Positions 48,560 to 59,014 of a DNA stretch of 64,000 nucleotides are shown here, piece by piece. A program made the position numbers and the translations under genes. Origin of the DNA: Adineta vaga (lineage: Eukaryota; Rotifera); the NCBI GenBank assembly GCA_021613535.1, contig CP075497.1, positions 1,488,001-1,552,000 of the forward strand. The letters are read 5' to 3'. Within the stretch, counting starts at the first letter, position 1; each line of letters opens with the position of its first letter. The notes beneath the pieces were generated by a model. It was not told the DNA's origin and did not search any database. It saw only the letters and a list, made by a program, of their open reading frames with translations.

Positions 48560-49201
48560 ATGATGGGTTCACCGCATAACGGTGGGAGCGGTGAAGAAGA
48601 TGATAAATGTGTACCAAGAGCTGCTGTATATAAAATGATTAAAGATTGTACACCACAAATTCGTGTTTCCGGCGAAGCAAAAGAATTTTTTGTTCAATGT
48701 TGTAATGAATTTATTCATACATTAGCTTTACAAGCCAATGCTGTTTGTGAACGACAAGCCAAAAAACTCATTCATCCAGATCATATTGTTACAGGTTGAT
48801 ATTAATAAAATTCAATGTGTGTGATTTGTTTTTTACTTTTGAAAAATTCATTTAGCTTTGGATAATTTGGGTTTTAATTCATATAAAACGAATTGTTTAA
48901 ATGCAATGGAAACAGCGCAAGAAGAAATGGCACAAAAACGTAAGAAACTTCATGGAAAACCAACATCAATCTATTCACAAGAAGAATTACGAAGACAACA
49001 AGAACTTCTTTTTGAACAAGTATTTTATTCTTTTTTAAATTCTGTGTTTTTTTTTCTTCTTCTATTGAAATTCTTTAGGCACGTGAAGAATTACAACAAT
49101 TAGAAGAAGATGATTGGGCAAAAACACAAGAATTATCCAAAGAAGTTTTAAGAAAAAAATTAGAAGCCACACGAACTGATGATGATAATTATGATGATTA
49201 A
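48560..49201 (+). CDS. DR1: Negative cofactor 2 beta (DR1), TBP-binding transcription repressor
   Basis: Three exons (48560-48794, 48856-49019, 49079-49201), 173 aa. The histone fold begins KCVPRAAVYKMIKDCTPQIR and continues EFFVQCCNEFIHTLALQANA and HPDHIVTALDNLGFNSY. A Gln/Glu-rich C-terminus (EELRRQQELLFEQAREELQQ) follows, ending in an Asp run. This is the DR1 architecture: with its partner DRAP1 it binds TBP on promoter DNA and blocks TFIIA/TFIIB entry. The acceptor-like TTATTTTAG directly precedes the ATG, as in UTP23. The gene lies about 95 bp after AGPAT5 and converges on the GPCR gene at 49656. Confidence 0.9.
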
Positions 49202-49655
49202 TTCATTTTCTTTTCTCAAAAATAAATTCTTTCTTTTTTCGTTATTCTTATTCAAGGTCAAAAGAAAAATATATGTATCATTTAACCGAAGACGAAAAAA
49301 ACACATTTCCTTATTAATCGCCGTTTTGGGTACATAGATGTTCAAATGCCGATTTCTTGATAAATGAATTAATCGTTAAGAAATCGAGTAGAGATAAACA
49401 AACAAATTTGATCTAATGTTTATTTTATTTTTCAATCAATAATAAATAGAAAGACGATTCTCTCATGACGTGACTAAATCAAGAAGAAAGTCGCGTCATG
49501 TTGTTATACGTGATATTTATTAATGAAGAAATTCAATTATCAATCATTCTATTAATATTATCATTTAGAATTCAATGAAAATCGAAGAGAAACTAGTCGG
49601 ATTTATTCTTTTATCACTATTTTAAGAATAGAATTCACATGATTTGTTTTTTTTT

Positions 49656-51234
49656 CTATAGAAAAAGTAATTTTTTAACCGAAAGAAAAATATTTTTAAA
49701 AGCTAAACGAAAATTTTTGTTTAATATCGCATAAAGTACAGGATTAATTGATGAATTGGAATAACCCAACCAAACAAAGAATTCAATAGCATTAAAACTT
49801 AAACAAAGACAAACAGCTCGGATAATATATAATGTAAAGAATGGTAACCAACAGCAAATAAAACAACCGATAACAATAGCCAATGAACGAGTAACACGCG
49901 CTTCAGCTGTCATTTCACGACGTCTTAATTGTTGTTGATCAATATGTTGAATATCATCGTTTATAAAAGAACTTTGAGAGAAACTTGTTGATCCACTTTG
50001 ATGACGGAATAATTTTGATTTTCGTTGATTTTCATTTGTTGAAGAATGGAAACAACATGGAAGAACTGAAGTTCTTTTGGACGGATCACGAATCGATGAT
50101 GATGAATCACGAGATTTTTCTATTCAATCGAAAAAAAAATAATAAAAATTTAGTCAATGATAAGAATGAGTGTACCCGATGTTATTGTTCGATTACTTCT
50201 CTTTGTTGATCTTTTCTTCATTTTCAATGATTGTTGTCGAATAGCATAGAACACTTTGATATATAGAAAAATCATAATAATTAAGGGAAAATAAAATGAA
50301 AGTAAAGAACTAATGACAACAAAATTTAAATCTTTATATAATTCACATTGACGATTTGTTGACGTATATTTTGTCGGTGTCATATAAATTGTTTCATTTC
50401 TTATTTCCGAATAAATTGCAACTTTTTTTTCAAAAAATAGTGTCGGTAATAGACATATAGCAATTGATACAAACCATGCAACACAAATATAAATTAATGC
50501 TAAACGAATTGAATGACGATGATGTCGATAACGTATCGGATAATTTGTTGCAATATATCGATCGAATGCAATCATTAATAAACCCTTGAATAAGATAAAA
50601 ATAAATGATTTTGAAAAAAAGAAAAGATATTCTAATTTACCCAAATTGATGCAGTAGAACAAAGAACATCAATAACTAACCAAATTTCACAAAGATATTT
50701 TCCAAAATACCAAAATCCAAATGTTGAATAAGATGCTGAAAATGGTAAAACTGCAATACCCAGAAGAAGATCACTGATAGCTAAATTAATAATTAAATAA
50801 TTGGACATTCCACCTTGTCGAATTTGTTTATCAGTAACAAAGGCGAGAATAACTAAAATATTTCCCAAAATTGTCCAAACTGTTATTGTAAAAAGAATAA
50901 TTCCAAGAACGATAGGAATAAACATGGCCGATGATGATGATGATGATGATGATGATGAAAGTACTAATTGAGATGAATTTGAAAATGAATTCTCGAAAAG
51001 AGATGAAAAAAACATTGTCTGATTTGTTCCGAAGAGAAAGAAATCGTTGTTCTCGTAATGATCCTTAGTCGGAAGAGAATAAATATAAGAAGAACTATTT
51101 GTATTCGCGTTATTCTTTTCATCATTTTGTTTGTTCCAATATAAAGAATGATTAGACGGACCAGGAAGAAAATTACTTTTGAGAGAAAGCACCATTTTCA
51201 CTGTTGTTGTTGATGATAATATCTCTTCAAACAT
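49656..51234 (-). CDS. Class A GPCR, biogenic-amine receptor type
   Basis: Three exons (51234-50641, 50584-50176, 50119-49656) give 488 aa. A long glycosylatable N-terminus (several NxS/T, then a poly-Ser run) precedes seven membrane segments. Class A landmarks: NLAISDLLLG (Asp2.50), Asp189 in WLVIDVLCSTASIW (Asp3.32, the amine-binding residue), FDRY after TM3, CCWLPFF in TM6 and SINPVLYAILN in TM7. The STASIW-GLLMIAFDRY junction across the first intron aligns exactly with aminergic receptors. The third intracellular loop is moderate and basic/Ser-rich. It probably senses an amine such as dopamine, octopamine, serotonin or histamine, or acetylcholine; the subtype cannot be decided. The ATG at 51195 is an alternative start. 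Confidence 0.85.
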
Positions 51235-53690
51235 TACTTCTTCAAATAATAATTATCAATTATCATGTCTTAATAAACAAAACAAAACTCTTCTTTTGAG
51301 TATCAAATTAACTTATTAATCTAAATATCATTCTCTTCTTTCATGTAATTAATCTCTCTAGTTTTGGTTTTCTCTTTATCATAGGACTTTGATCAATTGA
51401 TCTTTTTCTTCATTCGATAAATCATATAACTTACTATCGATCTAAAAATGATTGATGTTAAAATCCTGTTTTTTTTTGTTCTTTAAGTCAATATTTGAAA
51501 TGTGTTTTCTGAATAATAAATCGATTTCTTACTTTTTCTATATCTTAATATTGTCTTTGCGACATATTTGCTTGTCTGTTCAACTGTAAATAAGAGAATC
51601 GACATTGACATTGCGATGAGAAAGAAAAAGAAAGTTTTTCCGGAACGGATAACAATATTAATCTAGATAAGAAACGACAAACAAGACCATCCTTCTTCCT
51701 CGACGATTAAACTCCAGTAAGAGAAGAAGAAAAATCTATATGATAATTAATGAGCTTATTCAAGAAATATAGTTTTCTATTAAACTTAAAATAACTCTGA
51801 GAGAAAATACGATCAGATAAACATATTTCTTTTTTTTTTGACTCGTTTCAATTAACATTCTCATAACTGATCTAATAAGAAGGAAAAAAAAATTTATTCG
51901 ATTTAATCGTTTCGAACGGAAAGAAATGTCAAAATTTGTTCATTTATTTTCTCTCGGGTCTTTTCGAACGAACATCAATTAGATATTCATTAACTTACAA
52001 ATAACGAACTGTTTTGATCTAAATTTGTTATATATTCGCATGTATCTCAAGAGAAATTCTCTTGAGTTCACACATTTAATTATTCTAGCGTTTACATACG
52101 ACAACAAGAAGGAGAAGTTTTTAAGTAAAAAACAATTATCATTAGAAATTATTGTCTATTTGGTTCGAATAGGAAAGAGGTTAATGGAAAAGTCAGATTT
52201 ACATATTTTCTATGAAGAAAGATCACATCACTTTTAATGTTTTATTTATTATTCGTCAGATTATTTCCAAGATTTACTCTGAGATTCTTTTTTGAATTCA
52301 TTTAAAAGTCGATTTACTTACTTAGAAAGAAGATGAAGAAGTAATTCTTAGTGATATTTGACGTCAATTGTGCTTGAGCTAGACCTCGATAATTGCATGT
52401 CAAAGAACATTTTTATTTAGAATTTTTTCCGATAAAATAATATTATTTGAAAAAAAAACAAGAAAGAAAAACCAAACTTTTCTTCGTTTAGAATATGATA
52501 AACATCTCGTTTCCTATTTGAAATTCTTTACACAAATTTTACAAGAAATAACGAATGTTATGTCAGATTAATTCAATTATCTATTGAGATTATTAATTTT
52601 GAAATAAGTTCTATTTTGATTATTGTCAAATGTAGAAATCGAATCATTTCTTTATCTCTTACCCAAATACTGGAAAACATAACTTTATTGATGGTAAAGT
52701 ATAAGACAATACATCATCTCAACTAAAACATAAACAGATAATATTATCATAGGAAAGTTGAAGAAAAGAAGTAGAACTGAACACATGACGTCTGTCTTTT
52801 ATTCACAAGAAGTAGTAATGATTTGTTTCATTATAAGATCTCTTAACAGTGTTGTATCAGATAATCAGATGAAACGTTGGTGATTATCGGATGGTGTTGG
52901 TGTATGATAAACATTTTCACCATGGTTTTGTCTCGCGTTGTATATAATATATTATTGGTCTGATGTTTGTTTTCACATTTTATCAAGGATATATCGTAGG
53001 TGATTGTGTAGATTAGCGTCATTAGTTGTTGATACTGTTTGGATTGATCTTTTCAGCAGTTCTGTTGTACAAATACTATACCGAGTATTGCTATTATAGA
53101 CTATTTCAACGTTTGCCAATGAAAATGTTGTGATATAGGAAAGAAATTGTTCAACATATCATTTTGAAATAGTAATCACTTTTTGTCGGTCTTATTATTT
53201 CAGAATCGACACATGAGAATAAAATGAATGACATAGAATGGTACTCAATAATTACGATGAAAAATCTTTGACAATAGATAGAGGTGTCAAAGCAATCATT
53301 AAACTGGTGTATTCTAGAAATAAAATGTATTGTGTCAATGGCATCGAAATAAACAATATCGACTAAAAGTAAAAGATACTTTGAGGATGAGAGTATAGGT
53401 TTTACTTATGACATCGGTTTACATTAGAATGATGTCTTGCCTGTGCGTGATGAGGGTAGTACCGGTCGATTAGTCGAAGACATTAAGTTTGACATGATCG
53501 GAAAAACATAGAAATTATATTTTATTAAATAATTTCTCATAGCATCATATGCGTTCTCTATATCAACATAATTAGTTGTTTTAATAAGTACACGTATACA
53601 AATAATGCTGTACCTAGATGTCAACATAGATTGTTGTTGTTGTTGTTGTTGTTTGCATTTATTTCGAAGATTTTCAAAAAAGGGAACAAT
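51235..53690. other. Intergenic, no gene seen
   Basis: AT-rich sequence with no supported exon. Presumably holds the GPCR promoter near 51240-51600, but no motif can be defended. Confidence 0.4.
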
Positions 53691-53692
53691 CT

Positions 53693-53764
53693 GGATAAGT
53701 TGATCATCGAACATAATACCTTTCGCATGCTAAACGAACGCTCTACCTTGTGAACTACATCTCC
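53693..53764 (-). tRNA. tRNA-Ala(AGC)-like relic
   Basis: On the minus strand the 72-nt segment starts GGAGATGTAGTTCACAAGGT and contains an almost perfect A box (TAGTTCACAAGGTAGAGC) and the anticodon arm CGTTTAGCATGCG with AGC in the loop, as in animal tRNA-Ala. The 3' half is decayed: the T arm (TTATGTTCGATGATCAA) and the acceptor strand (TTATCC) pair poorly with the 5' side. It is therefore a tRNA pseudogene, or the head of a tRNA-derived SINE. Confidence 0.55.
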
Positions 53765-53891
53765 ATGTTAACATGTTCTCATGAAATATTTCTGATTGAT
53801 AATTTCAAAATCATAACGGTTGTTATGCAATTTATTTTTCTTTTATTCGAAAAATTTTCTGTTTGTTTTTATTGAATTCAATCGAATATTC

Positions 53892-54356
53892 ATGTCAAGA
53901 AAATCTGATCCATTTACTGAAGTTTTTAATTTAATTAAAGGTAAAACTAATACAATTGACGGAGATTTTTCGATAGAAAATATTCAAAATCTTCTCAATA
54001 ATGAAACAACTATGAATCTCATGTTAAATATTGCACCTCAAATGGCTTCACATCTATTGACTTCAGAGATTCTTCAAAAGATTCTTGATACAAATCCCGA
54101 ACTAACAAATGAATTAATGACAGAACAAATTAATTTATTTGAAAAAGATCATCCAGAATCTAAAGAGATTATTAATAAATATCTACGATTATACGAAGAA
54201 AATTATTCGAATAAACGAATTTATAATATTCGAATGTTTGTTAAATCAGATCAATGTAAAAAGGCTTTGGAAGATCCACAAATTAAACTTTATTTAAAAG
54301 AAATTCTCAATTCATCCGATTTCAAAGAAAAGATCAAACAATTCAAAAAAAAATAA
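53892..54356 (+). CDS. Small helical protein of unknown family (154 aa)
   Basis: A single exon starting MSRKSDPFTEVFNLIKGKTN and ending in a Lys-rich KIKQFKKK tail. The middle is rich in Leu, Met and Asn (QNLLNNETTMNLMLNIAPQM, LTSEILQKILDTNPELTNEL), which resembles STI1-like helical repeats of ubiquilin or co-chaperone type in flavour only. The start is chosen over an upstream in-frame ATG (53820) because the extra 24 residues are translated from AT-rich, poly-Phe sequence. No signal peptide or membrane span. Intronless among intron-rich neighbours. Real coding status is likely from codon pattern, but function is unknown. Confidence 0.5.
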   Translation: MSRKSDPFTEVFNLIKGKTNTIDGDFSIENIQNLLNNETTMNLMLNIAPQMASHLLTSEILQKILDTNPELTNELMTEQINLFEKDHPESKEIINKYLRLYEENYSNKRIYNIRMFVKSDQCKKALEDPQIKLYLKEILNSSDFKEKIKQFKKK

Positions 54357-54426
54357 TTTCATATTATTTACAATGACTTTCAAAAGATTTTAATATTATT
54401 CCAAGAAATATATTGATATCTGGTTA

Positions 54427-54830
54427 ACCCTCATCGCCGAAAAGTGCCATGGTCGAAACATACATCACCGAAATCGCAGATTGTTGAAAAGAATATCGCC
54501 GAAATAGAAATAGTCGACATATATGTCATCGAAGTAAACATCGCCGAACTTCCCTTAAGTATTGATAATCTGTATATCATTCTTAATAACCATTCACTTC
54601 GGCAATCATCATGATTGCTCTCATTTGTATCCACACATAAATACATAAACAGATGTATGAGGAAGTATTTTATTAAAGATCTGCATTGAGAGTTTGTTCT
54701 GCTAAAATTCAAACCAATGATAATAGATGTCATCGATGATTATAATTGATCGAAAGTCGTATCCTCGAAATGTATATTGGCGAAAGTGACTTGACCGAAA
54801 GCGTGTATGATCGAAATGGATTCACACCAG
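54427..54830 (+). repeat. Patch of spaced CGAAA words (ATCGCCGAAA-like)
   Basis: Between 54433 and 54558 the words CGCCGAAA, GTCGAAA, CACCGAAA, CGCCGAAA, GTCGACA, ATCGAAG and CGCCGAAC recur every 12-25 bp. A second patch at 54748-54823 has GATCGAAA, CTCGAAA, GGCGAAA, ACCGAAA and GATCGAAA. The 190 bp between is ordinary AT-rich DNA with one inverted TTCGGC at 54598. Such sub-terminal word arrays are known at the ends of some DNA transposons, so this may be a short non-autonomous element with two word-array ends. Confidence 0.4.
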
Positions 54831-54983
54831 ATAAACATAGAAACATCCTTTCATATTTCATTTGGATTATATTTTCAATATGAAAAAGATAAGTTAATCT
54901 TGAAGGGAATGATATGCATATATTTTGATAAAGAAGTCATATATAATAACAAGAAGAGAAAAAACTAATAAAAATTCGAAATG

Positions 54984-55446
54984 TTACTGTTTGTTAAAAT
55001 ATGCAATAGCTGAAGCAATAACTTGAACAGCAGATTTATCTGTTGAACGAATAGATGATTGTATTGTTGTTGTTGTACTGGAACAATCTTCAGATGTTCC
55101 TTCTAAAACCATTCTAAGTCGAACGAGTACATCATGTCCACCTCGATAAATTCCAGCTAAATAAAGTGTATGTGATGTTTTGTTTTCAGCTACTTTATCC
55201 GATTGTTCACATGGTTGCATTCCAATAAAACTAATGATTTTCTTGACATATTCTAGAAAAAAACCCTAAAGATAACAGAATAAAATAAGAATAATTAAAA
55301 GAATTAACCTTCAAGTGTTGATATTGATGATGATTTATAAGTATGTTCAACTTCATTTTCTTCTCCAACGTCTTTCCATGAAACTGATCAATTTGATTTC
55401 AAAACCTTTTCTAAATGATCACTAATTGTTATTTCAACATTTCCAG
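54984..55446 (-). pseudogene. COPG: Coatomer gamma subunit (COPG) C-terminal fragment
   Basis: Two exons remain. 55446-55309 reads NVEITISDHLEKVLKSN, a TGA stop (55390-55388), then SVSWKDVGEENEVEHTYKSS. 55252-54984 reads FIGMQPCEQSDKVAENKTSH followed by TLYLAGIYRGGHDVLVRLR. The latter is almost the human sequence (GMHPCERSDKVPDNKNTHTL). COPG is part of the COPI vesicle coat. About 120 of some 870 residues remain; the homology stops exactly where the TGTGGG-associated repeat starts at 55447. The truncation plus the in-frame TGA make it a pseudogene. Confidence 0.8.
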
Positions 55447-55589
55447 AGTAGTGTAGAATTCTTTAATTCGATCCGAGTATTAAACTTCTTCAACTTTTAA
55501 TTTTTGACGGTGTAGGTGAAGGTGTAGGTATAGATGATTAGCTAGTGTTCACCCCACACCCATATCCAGATCTACACCCACACCCTCAA
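55447..55589 (+). repeat. TGTGGG-associated dispersed repeat, copy 3
   Basis: Starts AGTAGTGTAGAATTCTTTAA directly after the COPG fragment, then shares GAGTATTAAACTTCTTCAAC and the GATGATTAGCTAGTGTTCAC turn with copy 2. The GGTGTAGG and CCACACCC arms flank the turn and are more degenerate than in copy 2. It ends near CACACCCTCAAA. Confidence 0.65.
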
Positions 55590-55689
55590 ATACGAAGATT
55601 CTTCACGATTTGAATTCGTGATGGAATTGGTCGTTGAATAAAGTTATGCAAGTGCCAATCTTTCACTATGACTATTGAGAACCGATTCA

Positions 55690-55888
55690 ACAGTTTCATT
55701 CGGCATCAGAGCCCAGGTCGACTCGTACGCCTCGGAATCGCCGAGTTCCGTACAATTCCGAAAATTCTATAGAAGCAGCATTCTGGTCGGGACGTTTTTG
55801 AGTTTGTTCCTGCAGAATGCAGTGATTTTCCTGCGTCTTTCCTAACGGATCCTGCGGGATCCGGAGACCGGAACGTCCATCATGGGAG
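55690..55888. other. GC-rich insert cutting the PPR-DYW gene
   Basis: A 190-bp island with clearly higher G+C than its flanks. It contains GGATCCTGCGGGATCCGG and its partner CCGGTCTCCGGATCC-type palindromes, with an open frame of 68 codons on the minus strand that has no family resemblance. The PPR homology ends at its edge (ACACGTTC/TCCCATG). It is probably an inserted mobile fragment. Confidence 0.4.
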
Positions 55889-57821
55889 AACGTGTTATCC
55901 AATTTTCATCAAACTTATGACCATGTTCAAGTTCCTTTTTCTAGTCGATCAAGTTCATCATATATTTCAGATGTTCGTGGATGAGATTGATCTTGAACAC
56001 GAAATTGCTGAAAAACTCAATCACACATTCAAAGAAAATAAACAGCAGAATCATCATTACTCACCATAATTTCACCATTGATTTCTGTCCAAGACACAGC
56101 AGATCGTATTTTTGCACCTGATTGAGTCATATTCTATCTAACTTGTGATGCTTCTTCTAGTTCTCCTGCTGATACCAAAGATTTGTCAGCATTATGAAAT
56201 AATTCTCGCATTCATTGAACTGTTCGTCTTGCTAGAAATACATCGTTTCGATTATGAGAACCTGATAACAATGACACTAAAATAGAACAAAGGTTTACTA
56301 TCTCTGCTATGCGAAGCCGGATTAACTCTTTCTGCTCCGATGAGGTTGACATTGAAAGATTGGTGAATATACTTTCGAATGGATTTAACGAAGATCAACG
56401 GCAAAACCTACTGTACATAGGAAGATAAGAAGATTGGTCACATTCAAAGTCTTCAATCAGTTGTTTTGCTTCATCGAACAAAACTGATCGACTTAAACAA
56501 TCGATCTAAGTAAACCAATTCATAGCTAATTGTTTGCCAATGAGATCCATATAAAAATCATGGCAGTATAAAGCTAGTCATTTTTCATTCGAATTGTGGA
56601 GAAAATTGCACGAGCTTCATCAGCAAGTCCTGAATGTGAACATGCATTTAAAATACAAGTATAAGTTTTGTCAACAATCATTTTTGATGGCATTCGATGA
56701 TAAAGTTCAATTGTATCATGTCCCATATCCATTCCAACCATACGAATTAACTATTCTCATCAGTTAACAAAAGATAGAACATAGAAGAAAATACAAACTT
56801 ACTCATAGCAGTGTATGTTACATGATTTGGTTGATCCGTTTGTTCAAAGATCTGTCTCGCTTCATATATACATCCTACTTTGCCCTTTGTTTGGTAAAAA
56901 TAAATCAATCAATAAATAACATTACCTTAGATTTTTGAATATTTGCTCACCCACATATGAATGAGAGCACTTTGAAATATAAAATTATTTAACATTGCAG
57001 TTGGAATTTGTTTTACAATCAATCTACAACGTGATTCGATTTCAAGCTGGGCACAAGTATCGATAAGAAGAACAAAAAGAATTGAATTGACTCGAATACC
57101 TTCATCTTTCATTTTGCCATACAGATCTATAGTTTTGATAGGCATAACATGTTTATTATAACATTTCATCATTTGTCCATAATCAATTACAGCGCGTTTA
57201 ATTTTAGTAAATACATTCTAAGCATTTGCCAAATCACCATATTTGACAGACATATCGAAGGCAGAACTGAGAATGTATTCATTTTTATGATGAATTAATG
57301 ACATTTTAGACCAAACTTTCTTACCAAAATCTAATGCTTGTTTTGTTCGAAGATGAGCACAACTATTGAATAAGAGACATAGGTGGATTTCACCTGGATT
57401 GGTTATTTTTGAAAAGAGTTCGATTGCTTTTTCAGATATATTATTTTTTATCGAACCTAAATAAGAAGAAATTCCAAATATAATCGAACACTTCATTCAG
57501 TTTACCTTTGATCATTGAACCATAGTGGATTGATGTTTTATTGATAGATGAATCAAAAACACGTTGAGCATCATTTATTCGACCATATTGAATGTAACTG
57601 CTGTTCAATAAATTATCTGAGAGATTTGTATGAATGATTTGACCACGTTCGAAATATCCTGAATGAGTACAAGCTTTGAATGCTTGAATAAATTCTTTTC
57701 TATCATTTGTTTTCTTCATTTCAATGTGAACATTTATTTGTTTTGTACTGGTTATTGTACGTAGAAGATTGATATATTTTGATTTTGTATGATGAGGGAT
57801 AGCTCGAAAGGCGGTGAACAT
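55886..57821 (-). pseudogene. Plant-like PPR protein with E/DYW-type C-terminus, broken
   Basis: Starts at 57821 and shows consecutive pentatricopeptide repeats of the plant PLS type: FIQAFKACTHSGYFERGQII, GRINDAQRVFDSS, CLLFNSCAHLRTKQALDFGK, KTIDLYGKMKDEGIRVNSIL and GCIYEARQIFEQTDQPNHVT. Then comes the E-type tail (NACSHSGLADEARAIFSTI, CLSRSVLFDEAKQLIEDFE, SGAKIRSAVSWTEINGEI, QFRVQDQSHPRTSEIYDELD). Such proteins are plant organellar RNA-editing factors and also occur in bdelloids, presumably by transfer. Spliceable introns are present (for example 57505-57457). Breaks: in-frame TAG 57220-57218, an extra G near 56730, TGA 56214-56212, TAG 56136-56134 and an extra A near 55945. The DYW deaminase domain is absent beyond the GC-rich insert. 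Confidence 0.75.
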
Positions 57822-58338
57822 CTAAAATAATAAATCAAATAATCTTCCTATCGATTTTATCTGATCAATCATTTTCGAATTTTTTTCTTCGTTTCGTTTT
57901 TATTCCTAGACAAAATGAGAATGATTATTCAAAGAAACTAATAATGTTAAATTTCAATTTGAAAACAATTTTCAGTTTTAATGATAACATATGTATTTCA
58001 GAAACTAAATAGAAAAAATTTGATTCGAGTTTATTTTATATTTCTGTTTCGTCTTAAACTTCATTTGTTCTTCACAGTTCGATACAAATCATTCATATTT
58101 ATTTGTGTATAATAATTCTCATATTAATAGATGTCGTTATAGTAAAAGACGAAATGATAAGCAGCATATAGTGAGATAGTCCTTCTCGTTGTTATGTTGT
58201 GTCATGTATTTATCTTTATTTTCACTTTGTCCAATCATTTCCATTGATATGAAAACGTAATTTAACATAATTGAAAAGTATATAAACGCGAAAAACTATC
58301 TTTTTTATGGTAAAAACGTTGGATTACTGTTAATAAAA

Positions 58339-58530
58339 TTAAGCATTGTAACAGAAGTGAGAAAATACAATTGAATTGTCATCGTCTATCTTGTCTTCAT
58401 ACGATGGCGGTAGTTGTTTCATACATGAAAAGGAATAATTATCGAATTGGTTACTACGATGTAATGTTCGGTGTGCACATCTCGTCATCGAATACATAGA
58501 ACAGAGCAGAGCAAACAGCAAATATAGAAC
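58339..58530 (-). other. Terminal exon with membrane segment and PPxY motif
   Basis: After an acceptor-like TTTTAATTAG (minus strand) the frame reads LYLLFALLCSMYSMTRCAHR, then a polar tail with QLPPSYEDKIDDDNS and a stop. PPSY is a motif for WW domains of NEDD4-type ubiquitin ligases, typical of short tails of membrane adaptor proteins. No upstream exon was found, so this may be a relic. Confidence 0.3.
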
Positions 58531-58903
58531 TAATTAAAATTAGAATTACGAAACTCGTAAGTACAGATCGATTGGACAAAACAGTAAATTTTTATTAGTC
58601 TTTCTACATATGCCATTTTCTATGAATGAAAAAAAACCTACAACATGATGTTATAGTTCTGTTAACTTGAAAAAGATTTGCTTTGAACAAATTCTTCATT
58701 CAATAGTGAAAATAAACTCATGTTACCAGATTCATTTCGTTTCAGATTTATACATATATGTAATGATTCATGTCAAGTCAAATGTGGATTACACGTTTCA
58801 TTAATACAGAAGAAAGAACACGATAGGAGTTCAGCGGATAAGGAATGATGAATATTGTGACCTGAATTATAATAATGAACTTCCACCTCGAGACCTTATT
58901 TTA

Positions 58904-59014
58904 TCAGCTTATAAATGTGTCTTTCTGTAACTTATCGAGTGAAAGCATTTGAATACGATTATGATCGATATCAGTTACATACAATGTATTTATTTGTTTG
59001 TGAATAAAAATTCA
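58904..59014 (-). pseudogene. NHL-repeat relic
   Basis: The minus strand reads IFIHKQINTLYVTDIDHNRI and QMLSLDK before a TGA at 58906-58904. The pattern (I/L)YVTDxxxNRIQ is an NHL beta-propeller blade, an expanded family in bdelloids. Only about one blade remains. Confidence 0.45.

Noticed and set aside
49656-51234. Assigning the GPCR to a specific amine (dopamine, histamine or octopamine)
   Set aside because: The visible motifs are common to all aminergic receptors; a phylogeny would be needed.
53424-53714. Minus-strand open frame of 96 codons with a short polyglutamine run
   Set aside because: It begins inside the tRNA-Ala relic, has no family resemblance, and the Gln run comes from a simple TTG repeat.
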